A stretch of DNA of 64,000 nt from G965215145 sp965215145 (lineage in GTDB: Bacteria > Bacteroidota > Rhodothermia > Rhodothermales > JANQRZ01). The notes beneath the pieces are model-generated. The model saw only the letters and a list, made by a program, of their open reading frames with translations, made no database searches and had not been told where the DNA came from. Shown one piece after another: positions 42,990-50,024 of this stretch (positions within the stretch are counted from its first letter, which is position 1; every line of letters starts with the position of its first letter). Both the position numbers and the translations under genes were made by a program. The stretch spans positions 1,550,001 to 1,614,000 of the forward strand of contig OZ244038.1 in assembly GCA_965215145.1 (NCBI GenBank), given 5' to 3'.

Positions 42990-43985
42990 CTACGCTTCCG
43001 CCTCCACGAGCCGCCGGATCAGCTCGACGGCGGTGATGCCCTCGGCCTCGGCGTTGAAGTTCGGGACGATCCGGTGGCGCAGCACGGGCAGGGCCATCCG
43101 GTCCACGTCCTCGGCCAGCGGCGTCAGCCGGCCGTCGAGCAGCGCGCGGGCCTTCGCGCCGAGGATGAGGTACTGGGAGGCGCGCGGGCCGGCGCCGTAA
43201 CTGAGGTAGGCGTTCACGAAGCCCGGCGCGCCGTCGCGGTTCGGGCGCGTCCGGGCGACGAGGCGGACGGCGTGCTCGATCACGTTGTCGGCGACCGGCA
43301 CGTTGCGCACGAGCTGCTGGTAGGCGAGTAGCTCCTCGCGCTCCAGCACGGGCCGGACGGCCTCCGGCGCCGCCCCCGTCGTATTCCGCACCACGGCGAC
43401 CTCCTCGGTGAACGAGGGGTAGTCGAGCCAGAGGTTCAGCATGAACCGGTCGAGCTGGGCCTCGGGGAGCGGGTAGGTGCCCTCCTGCTCGATGGGGTTC
43501 TGCGTGGCGAGCACGAAGAACGGCTCCTCCAGCCGGAACGTCTGTCCGCCGGCGGTGACGCGGTGCTCCTGCATCGCCTCCAGCAGCGCGGCCTGCGTCT
43601 TCGGCGGCGTCCGGTTCACCTCGTCGGCGAGGACGATGTGGGCGAAGACCGGCCCCTTCATGAACCGGAACTCGCGGTGCCCCGTCTGCCGGTTCTCCTC
43701 GATCACCTCGGTGCCGGTGATGTCACTCGGCATCAGGTCCGGAGTGAACTGGATCCGGCTGAAGTCGAGGTCGAGCGCCTGGGCGAGCGTCTGGATCAGC
43801 AGCGTCTTGGCGAGGCCGGGGACGCCGACGAGGAGGATGTGCCCCCGCGCCAGCAGCCCCACCACGACGCCCTCGACGACGGCCTCCTGCCCCACGATCA
43901 CCTTGCCCACCTCGCCGCGCAGCCGGGCGTAGGCGTCGCGGAGGTGCTCGACGGCGGCGGGCTCGGCGGGGTCGATGACGGGCAT
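42990..43985 (-). CDS. MoxR-family AAA+ ATPase
   Basis: The 331-residue protein has the Walker A GVPGLAKT (54-61), the Walker B/DEVNR segment IVLADEVNRTPPKTQAALLEAM, and the sensor ATQNPIEQEGTYPLPEAQLDR that typifies MoxR proteins. Such ATPases act as chaperones for assembling membrane or VWA-domain complexes. The usual DUF58/VWA partner genes are not seen; instead it follows a SurA-like gene on the same strand after a 110-base gap holding a purine-rich hairpin. Confidence 0.92.
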   Translation of the reverse strand: MPVIDPAEPAAVEHLRDAYARLRGEVGKVIVGQEAVVEGVVVGLLARGHILLVGVPGLAKTLLIQTLAQALDLDFSRIQFTPDLMPSDITGTEVIEENRQTGHREFRFMKGPVFAHIVLADEVNRTPPKTQAALLEAMQEHRVTAGGQTFRLEEPFFVLATQNPIEQEGTYPLPEAQLDRFMLNLWLDYPSFTEEVAVVRNTTGAAPEAVRPVLEREELLAYQQLVRNVPVADNVIEHAVRLVARTRPNRDGAPGFVNAYLSYGAGPRASQYLILGAKARALLDGRLTPLAEDVDRMALPVLRHRIVPNFNAEAEGITAVELIRRLVEAEA

Positions 43986-44015
43986 AGAGAGGGGGGCGAG
44001 AGGGCGGAAGGGAGG

Positions 44016-44088
44016 GAGGGTGTGGAGGGGCAGGGCGAGGACAAACGGCTCAGCGTTCCCCTCCATACTCCCCTTCCCCTCCACCCTC
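44016..44088. repeat. Purine-rich/pyrimidine-rich inverted repeat
   Basis: The left arm at 44016-44035 (GAGGGTGTGGAGGGGCAGGG) pairs with 44071-44088 with a 2-base bulge and one mismatch, around a 35-base loop. It fills the gap between the surA-like and moxR genes and could slow or terminate transcription of moxR. Confidence 0.5.
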
Positions 44089-44095
44089 TCCAGCC

Positions 44096-45475
44096 TCAGA
44101 AGTCTGCGGAGAGCGCGCCGAGGTCGTCGGAGCAGTAGGTCGGGTCCTTGCAGGCGATGTAGACGTCGGCGCGGAGCTCCTCGGCCCAGCGGGCGAGCTC
44201 GCGCTGCCGCTTCTCCTGGAGTGCGAACTCCTCGATCAGCGGGTAGTCCGTCTCGAGCGAGAGCCGGTGGGGGGGGACGCGCCGTTCGAGCAGGGCGATG
44301 TGGTAGGCGCTCCGGCCGTCGAGGAGGTCCACCTCCGCGGGCTCGCTGATCTCGCCCACGGCGAGGGCGCCGAGCGTGGCCTGCCAGCGCGGCGAGAGCG
44401 CCTCGAAGCGGAGGTCGCGGTCCCCCGTCTGCGGGACGACGACGGCGCCGCCGCGGACGGCCGAGGGCTCGTCCTCCGAGAACTCCCGCGCTAGGCGGGC
44501 GAACGAGGCCCCGCCGGTGAGCACCGAGTCGCGGAGCATCGCGAGGGTCTCGACGGCGTCCGAGGGGTCGGTCTGCGTGTCGTCGACGCGGATCAGGACG
44601 TGGTTGAAGTCGACCACGTCGCCGCGGCGCTGGTTCAGGCGCATGACGTGGTAGCCGAACTCCGTCTCGAACGGCTGCGAGAGCTCGCCCGGCTGGAGCC
44701 GGCTGGCGACGGCGCCGAACTCCGGGACGAGGTCGCGGAGGTTGATCGCGGCGTAGCGCCCGCCCTGGCCGGCGGCGTTGCTGCCGGGGTCGTCGGAGTA
44801 CCGCTCGGCCATCTCCTCGATGGTCGCGGCGGCCGTAGCGATGGAGTCGCGGATCGCGGCGACCTCGGCGCGGGCCTCGGCCTCGGCCGCGGGGTTCACC
44901 GTCGGGAACCGGACGATGTGCGAGACGCGGATGAGCTCGGGGACCTCGGGGATCGAGTCGGCGGGGATCTCCCGGAACCACTGGCGGACCTCCGGCGGCG
45001 TGATCCGCACGCGGAAGTACTCCCGCTGCTGGAAGCGCTGGGCGCGGAGCTGCCGCCGGACCTCGTCGCGGTAGTCCTCCTTGAGCTGGGCGAGGCTCTT
45101 GCCGTAGAGCTCCTCGACGGCCTCCTCGCTGCCGACCTGCCGGACGAGCTGGTCCGTGCGCTGGTCGAGCGCCTCGTTGACCTCGTCGGGCGTGACCTGC
45201 ACCGTCGTGTCGCGCTCGGCGTGGGCGGCGACGACGCGTTGGCCCACGAGCTCGCGGAGGGCGGCCCGCCGCAGCTCGTCCGTGAGGGCGCCGCCGCGGG
45301 CGTACGTGAAGGCGAGGGCCTCGACGTCGGAGCGCAGGATCGGCTCCGTCCCAACCACGGCGACGATGCCGTCAACGAGCTCGCCCTCGGCCTGCGCCGA
45401 TGCCGGGCGGGCGAGCGCGAGGAGGGCAGCGAACCCCGAGGCGAGGAGGAGGACGGCGAGCAGGGATCGGGGCAT
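44096..45475 (-). CDS. SurA-like periplasmic peptidyl-prolyl isomerase
   Basis: The 459-residue protein has a signal peptide (about 1-27) and a SurA N-terminal chaperone region (LVDGIVAVVGTEPILRSDV). Two parvulin-type domains follow: RVSHIVRFP with FGYHVMRLNQRRG (about 170-280) and FNHVLIRVDD with PQTGDRD (about 285-380). It would help outer-membrane proteins fold in the periplasm. It is the third of three parvulin-family genes on this strand, after a 136-base gap from the second. A disulfide is possible between the two C-terminal cysteines (ACKDPTYCSDD). Confidence 0.88.
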   Translation of the reverse strand: MPRSLLAVLLLASGFAALLALARPASAQAEGELVDGIVAVVGTEPILRSDVEALAFTYARGGALTDELRRAALRELVGQRVVAAHAERDTTVQVTPDEVNEALDQRTDQLVRQVGSEEAVEELYGKSLAQLKEDYRDEVRRQLRAQRFQQREYFRVRITPPEVRQWFREIPADSIPEVPELIRVSHIVRFPTVNPAAEAEARAEVAAIRDSIATAAATIEEMAERYSDDPGSNAAGQGGRYAAINLRDLVPEFGAVASRLQPGELSQPFETEFGYHVMRLNQRRGDVVDFNHVLIRVDDTQTDPSDAVETLAMLRDSVLTGGASFARLAREFSEDEPSAVRGGAVVVPQTGDRDLRFEALSPRWQATLGALAVGEISEPAEVDLLDGRSAYHIALLERRVPPHRLSLETDYPLIEEFALQEKRQRELARWAEELRADVYIACKDPTYCSDDLGALSADF

Positions 45476-45611
45476 GGGAGGCGGGAACGTGAGCACGGGG
45501 TCGGTAACGCGGGGCCGGCGGGGATGCGTATGGTTGTTTCTGGAGGATGGTGGATAGAAGGTGGAGGATAGAGGGGGCGTCGGGCCGTCGCCATCTTCTA
45601 CTCTCGATCCG

Positions 45612-46529
45612 CTACGACCCGTCCCCACGGGGCGATCCTGGGGGGGGCGCCGCGGTGCTGTCCGCGAGCGCCGGAGGACGGATGTCGAGCTCGCCGCGGG
45701 CCTCGGCCTCGGTGCGGAGGCGGCGGACCTCGCGGGCGACGGCGCTCTTGCGGGCCTGGATGGCGAGCTGCCGCCGGACCTCGTCCTCGACCCAGTCGAG
45801 CTCGGGCTCGGCGCCGGCGGGGACGCGCTCGACGAGCTGTACGACGAAGAACGTGCTGTCGGGCGTCGTCAGGACCGGGCTGACCTCGGCCCGCCCCATC
45901 TGCCCGACGATGGCCCACGGCCCCTGGCGGGTGAGGACGCTCTGCGGGACGAAGCTCGCCGCCAGCCCGAGCGACGCGGCGGTGTCGGCGGCGTAGCGCC
46001 GCGCCGTGACACCGAAGAGCGAGTCCCGCGCGGCGACGGTGCGGCCCGTCCGCATCGCGCGCTGCATGGCGTCGCGGGCGGCCTGCGCCGCGTCGGCGTC
46101 GGTGGCCTCGACGAAGCGGACGCGGACGTAGGGCTCGCGCAGCCGGAGCCGCTCCCGGCTCCGCTCGAAGTACGCCTCGAGGTCGGCGCGGGAGAAGGCG
46201 CCGGGGTCCTCCTCGTAGAGCGCGCTGAGCGCGGCGTCGGCGAGGATGGCGCGCTCGCTGGCGGCGAGCTGGCGGCGGACCCCAGTGTGCTCGCGGAGCC
46301 CGCGGCGCTCGGCCTCGCGGGTGAGGAGCTGCGCCGTCACCCACTGCTCGATGAACTGCTCCCGCGCGGCCACGCTGTCCACCCCCCACGGCGTCGCCGA
46401 GAGCGCGTCGGCGAGGTCGGCCTCCGAGAGCACCGCCTCGCCGACGCGGGCGACGTAGTCCGCCTCGGCCGGCGCCGGCTCGGAGGCGCAGCCGGCGGCG
46501 AGGAGGGCGAGGAGGGCGAGGCGTCTCAT
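45612..46529 (-). CDS. Parvulin/SurA-related lipoprotein with reduced isomerase domain
   Basis: A 305-residue lipoprotein (lipobox LAAGC, C14) with a SurA_N-like helical region (VARVGEAVLSEADLADAL, EQWVTAQLLTREAERRG). The later segment is shaped like a parvulin domain (EPYVRVRFVEATDADAAQAAR, FVVQLVERVPAG). The usual ASHILV-type strand and FGYHIIKV-type end are poorly kept, so isomerase activity is doubtful and a chaperone role is more likely. It lies between the other two parvulin-family genes. Confidence 0.7.
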   Translation of the reverse strand: MRRLALLALLAAGCASEPAPAEADYVARVGEAVLSEADLADALSATPWGVDSVAAREQFIEQWVTAQLLTREAERRGLREHTGVRRQLAASERAILADAALSALYEEDPGAFSRADLEAYFERSRERLRLREPYVRVRFVEATDADAAQAARDAMQRAMRTGRTVAARDSLFGVTARRYAADTAASLGLAASFVPQSVLTRQGPWAIVGQMGRAEVSPVLTTPDSTFFVVQLVERVPAGAEPELDWVEDEVRRQLAIQARKSAVAREVRRLRTEAEARGELDIRPPALADSTAAPPPGSPRGDGS

Positions 46530-46535
46530 AAACGG

Positions 46536-46563
46536 GTAGGGGCACGGCGCGCCGTGCCCCTAC
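46536..46563. repeat. GTAGGGGC palindrome, copy 5
   Basis: A perfect 28-bp palindrome with constant ends and core half ACGGCG. It lies in the 57-bp gap between the first and second parvulin-family genes, both on the minus strand. Confidence 0.92.
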
Positions 46564-46586
46564 GGAGGTGGGGATCGGGGCGGGCG

Positions 46587-48638
46587 TTATTCGGAGGAGC
46601 CGTCGGCGTCGTCGGTCACCATCGCCGCCTCGTCCTCCACCGCCTCGCCCTCGAACGCGAACCGGAGCCGCTCGGGGTAGAGCGCGACGCGGGCCTCGTC
46701 GCGGAGGCGCCCGACGAACCGCTCCTCCAGCACCCCCTGGTAGTCCGCCGCCGCCTGCGCGCGGGCCTCCTCGAACGTCATCGGCCGCGCCGCCTCGACG
46801 CCGTCGAGGTAGAGGAGCACCTGCTCGGAGCGGTACCGCTCCGGCTCGGTCCGCCCGCCCGCTTCGAGCGCGAGCGCGGCGTCGAAGACGGAGTCCGACG
46901 GGCCGGTGATGCGCATCGTGTCGACGCGGACGGTCAGCGGCGCCTCGCGGATCATCTCGTCGATCTCCGCTCCGGAACGACCCACGTCAAGCGCGGCGCC
47001 GATCTCCTGGAGGAGGGAGTCGCTGCGGCTGTAGAAGGCGACGACGCGGCGGCGCTCCGGGAAGGCGTAACGCGCGCGGTTGGCCTCGTAGTAATTCTCC
47101 AGGGCGACGGAGTCCCGCGAGGCGGCGCTCCAGACGGAGTCCTCGGAGACGCGGAAGAGCAGCACGCCGTCGGCGTAGTCCTCCATGATCCTCCGGAACT
47201 CGGGGTCGCGGTCCTCGAGCTCCAGCGCCGCCATCTCGACGGCGGCCTCGTTGACGTGGGCGTTGAGGAGATCGAAGAGCCGCGCCTCCTGGTCCCCGCC
47301 GGCGGGGGCGCGGTTGGCGCGGAGCCGCGCCACCACGGGCGCCAGCGCGAGCGCCGAGTCGCCGACGGTGGCGAAGGTCGCCTCGTCGTACTCCCCGAAG
47401 CCCTCGGCGGCGACGCGGGCGAGGAGGGAGTCGGCGGGGTACGGGGCGACGGCCTGGCGGACGAGGGCGGTGTCGAGCGTCGAGCCGGCCTCGGCGCGGT
47501 ACGCCCGCCCGATGGCCTGCAGGCGCTCCGTGGTCCGCGGGAGCCGCTCGGCCTGCCGCTTGATCTCCTCGTACTGCTCCTCGTAGCTCGCCACCGGCTT
47601 CCGCTCCTCGAGCTGGATGAGGTGGAGGCCGAACCGGGAGCGGACGATGCCGCTGCGCTCGCCGGGCTCCTCGAGGGCGTAGGCGGCGTCGGCGAACGGC
47701 TTCACCATCCGGTCCCGGGCGAAGAACCCGAGGTCGCCTCCGCGCTCGGCGCTGCCGGGGTCGTCGGAGTACTGGCGGGCGAGGGTGGCGAAGTCCTCGC
47801 CGGCGTCGAGCCGCTGCTGGAGCTGCTCGGCGAGGGCGTAGGCCTCGACGGAGTCGGCCTCGGCGGCGTCGGGGCGGAGGGAGAGGAGGATGTGGGAGGC
47901 GCGGATCTCGGGGCTGGCCGGGCGGCGCCCCGTGACCTTCAGGACGTGGTACCCGAACCGCGTGCGGAACACGTCCGAGACCTCGCCGACGGGGGTGTCG
48001 TAGGCGCGGTCCTCGAAGGCGAGGATCATCCGGCCCCCGACGAAGAACCCGAGGTCGCCGCGGTTCTGCGCGGCCGAGGGGTCCTCGGAGTGGCGAAGGG
48101 CGGCCTCCGCGAAGTCGAGCTGGCCGGCGACGATGGAGTCGCGGATGGCCTGGAGGCGCTGGTACGCGGCGAGGGTGTCCGCCGGCGCGGCGCCCTCGTC
48201 GATGCGGAGCAGGATGTGGGAGGCGGCGATCTCCTCCCGCTGCTTCTCGTAGATGTCGCGGACGACGTCCTCGAGCACCTCGCGCTCCAGGAAGTACGGC
48301 TTGGCGAGCTGGGTGCGGTAGTCGCGGATCTCCTTGCGGAGCGCGGAGTCACGGTCGAGGCCGAGGCGGCGGGCCTCCATCACCTTGAGCCGGAAGTCGA
48401 CGTAGCGGGTGAGGAAGTCCTCGTAGGCGCCGATGGAGTCGTCGGCGGCCTCGCCCCGGTCGCCGGAGGCGCGGGCGTAGCGGTCCTCGAACTCGCCCAG
48501 CGTGAGCGTCTGCCCGGCGAACTCGGCGACGACGAGGGCGTCGGGGTCGGCGGGCACCTCGGCGCCGGTGGTCGGGGCGCTGCCGGAGCAGCCGGCGAAG
48601 AGGGCGCCGAGGGCGGTCAGTAGGAGAATGCGGGGCAT
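46587..48638 (-). CDS. Large lipoprotein with two parvulin peptidyl-prolyl isomerase domains
   Basis: The 683-residue product has a lipoprotein signal (LFAGC). An N-terminal chaperone region is followed by two well-preserved parvulin domains. The first runs from IAASHILLRIDEG to FGYHVLKVTGRRP (about 135-245), and the second from IRASHILLSLRPD to FGLHLIQLEERKP (about 250-355). A helical C-terminal half follows. The layout resembles a fused SurA/PpiD folding factor at the outer membrane. The ATG at 48638 is preferred to a TTG one codon earlier. It heads a minus-strand group with two further parvulin proteins and moxR. Confidence 0.88.
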   Translation of the reverse strand: MPRILLLTALGALFAGCSGSAPTTGAEVPADPDALVVAEFAGQTLTLGEFEDRYARASGDRGEAADDSIGAYEDFLTRYVDFRLKVMEARRLGLDRDSALRKEIRDYRTQLAKPYFLEREVLEDVVRDIYEKQREEIAASHILLRIDEGAAPADTLAAYQRLQAIRDSIVAGQLDFAEAALRHSEDPSAAQNRGDLGFFVGGRMILAFEDRAYDTPVGEVSDVFRTRFGYHVLKVTGRRPASPEIRASHILLSLRPDAAEADSVEAYALAEQLQQRLDAGEDFATLARQYSDDPGSAERGGDLGFFARDRMVKPFADAAYALEEPGERSGIVRSRFGLHLIQLEERKPVASYEEQYEEIKRQAERLPRTTERLQAIGRAYRAEAGSTLDTALVRQAVAPYPADSLLARVAAEGFGEYDEATFATVGDSALALAPVVARLRANRAPAGGDQEARLFDLLNAHVNEAAVEMAALELEDRDPEFRRIMEDYADGVLLFRVSEDSVWSAASRDSVALENYYEANRARYAFPERRRVVAFYSRSDSLLQEIGAALDVGRSGAEIDEMIREAPLTVRVDTMRITGPSDSVFDAALALEAGGRTEPERYRSEQVLLYLDGVEAARPMTFEEARAQAAADYQGVLEERFVGRLRDEARVALYPERLRFAFEGEAVEDEAAMVTDDADGSSE

Positions 48639-48758
48639 CAAGCGCGCAGGGGTCTGCGGAAGGGGGGAGTCTGGTCGCGCGAAGTTAGTCGCTGCCCGGC
48701 CGGGCCCCCCGCGGCGGCGAGTAAAACCCCGTCGAAATCGGCGGAGGATCGGAGGGGC

Positions 48759-48790
48759 GTTGCCGTCTCCGCTCGCCGGAGCAACTTTTG
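48759..48790 (+). promoter_or_regulatory. Candidate promoter for the ECF sigma factor gene
   Basis: GTTG at 48759-48762 and AACTTTTG at 48783-48790, 24 bases apart start to start, with the TTTG half intact. The ATG at 48846 is 55 bases downstream. It lies in the divergent region shared with the parvulin operon. Confidence 0.45.
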
Positions 48791-48845
48791 CCTAGGTGCC
48801 GTGTCCTGAAGGAGATCCCCCGCGCTCCCCGCTCCCGCGTCGCCC

Positions 48846-49460
48846 ATGCCCCCGGACGAGAAGGCCCTCATCGAAGCGTTCCGCGCGGGCGACGAGTTCG
48901 CCTTCGTCACCCTCTACAACCGCCACAAGGGCGCCGTCTACGCCTTCGCCGCGAAGATGCTCGTGGACCGGGCGGCGGCGGAGGACGTGCTGCAGGAGAC
49001 GTTCGTCCGGGTATACGAGAACCGCGAGCGGCTCGACCGCCCGGGCTCGTTCAAGGCGTGGCTGTTCACGATCGCGCGCAACCAGTGCCTCAACCACCTC
49101 CGCAAGCACCGCCGCGAGGTGGCCTTCGAGGTCGAGCCCGTCGCTGCGGAGACGCCGCTCTCGCGGCTCGCCAAGAGCGAGCAGGTCGCCCTCGTCAACG
49201 GCGTCCTCGAGGGCCTGAAGCCGGAGTACCGCGAGGTCCTCGTGCTGCGGGAGTACCAGGGGCTCTCCTACGACGAGATCGCCGCGGTGACGCGGAACAC
49301 GGTCTCGTCGGTGAAGAGCCGGCTGTTCAAGGCGCGCCGGAAGCTCGGCGCCCACCTCCGCCCGCTCCTAGACCCCGAGGGGGCGCCCTCCGAGAGAGCG
49401 CTCTCCGAGGGGGCGTCGGACGCCGCGCCGGCCTCGGCGCCACGCGCAACCCCGCGCTGA
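48846..49460 (+). CDS. ECF (extracytoplasmic function) RNA polymerase sigma factor
   Basis: The 204-residue protein has region 2 with AAEDVLQETFVRVYENRERL and WLFTIARNQCLNHLRK, and region 4 with LKPEYREVLVLREYQGLSYDEIA and TRNTVSSVKSRLFKARRKL. These bind the -10 and -35 elements of target promoters. A 40-residue low-complexity tail follows region 4. The next gene, 47 bases downstream, encodes a likely anti-sigma factor. The divergent operon of periplasmic folding factors suggests an envelope-stress regulon, but that is context only. Confidence 0.93.
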   Translation: MPPDEKALIEAFRAGDEFAFVTLYNRHKGAVYAFAAKMLVDRAAAEDVLQETFVRVYENRERLDRPGSFKAWLFTIARNQCLNHLRKHRREVAFEVEPVAAETPLSRLAKSEQVALVNGVLEGLKPEYREVLVLREYQGLSYDEIAAVTRNTVSSVKSRLFKARRKLGAHLRPLLDPEGAPSERALSEGASDAAPASAPRATPR

Positions 49461-49507
49461 CCCGCACCGTCTCCCCACCGGCCCCCGCTCCCCCAGCCTC
49501 GAAGACC

Positions 49508-49978
49508 ATGAGCCCCCACGCTGAGGAACTCCTGAACCTGTACGTCGACGGCGAGCTCGCGCTCGACCGCCAGGGCGAGCTGTTCGCCCACCTCGCCGAG
49601 GACCGCGCGGCGCGCGTGCAGTTCAACGCGCTGATGGCGTTCCGGCTGGCCTCGCGGCAGGAGGCGCTCCCCGTCCCGCCCGCCGCCGACGCCGCGCTGA
49701 TGGCGCGGATCGACGAGGTCCGCCGGAACCGGCCGCCCGCCGCGGCGCTGGCCGAGGACCGCCGGCCCTTTCGCCCGCTCCGCCGGCGGGTGAAGCTGGG
49801 GACGGCGCTGGCCGTCGGCGGCGTGCTCGTCGCGCTCTCGGCGCTCGTCGGCCCGCGCGGCCCGGCCCCCGAGGTCGTGCCCGCGGCCGGGGAGGTCGTC
49901 CCCGTGGAGACGGACGGCGGCCCGGTCTACGTCATGCTCCCCGGCGTGACCGTCGAGGACGAGGACCTCCGGCAGTAG
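49508..49978 (+). CDS. Probable anti-sigma factor with one membrane helix
   Basis: The 156-residue protein opens SPHAEELLNLYVDGELALDR, the helix pattern of anti-sigma domains. It has one membrane segment (LGTALAVGGVLVALSALVG, about 98-116) and a short periplasmic tail. The HxxxCxxC zinc motif of many anti-sigma factors is absent; there are no cysteines. Its position right behind the ECF sigma gene is the main support. The mRNA reads both genes from one candidate promoter. Confidence 0.7.
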   Translation: MSPHAEELLNLYVDGELALDRQGELFAHLAEDRAARVQFNALMAFRLASRQEALPVPPAADAALMARIDEVRRNRPPAAALAEDRRPFRPLRRRVKLGTALAVGGVLVALSALVGPRGPAPEVVPAAGEVVPVETDGGPVYVMLPGVTVEDEDLRQ

Positions 49979-49991
49979 AGGGCATCCTGGC

Positions 49992-50020
49992 GTAGGGGCG
50001 GGTCTCAGACCCGCCCCTAC
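49992..50020. repeat. GTAGGGGC palindrome, copy 6
   Basis: A 29-bp hairpin with a perfect 14-bp stem and one-base loop; core half GGGTCT. It lies between the convergent ends of the anti-sigma and lipase-like genes, five bases before the latter's stop. Confidence 0.92.
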
Positions 50021-50024
50021 TGCG

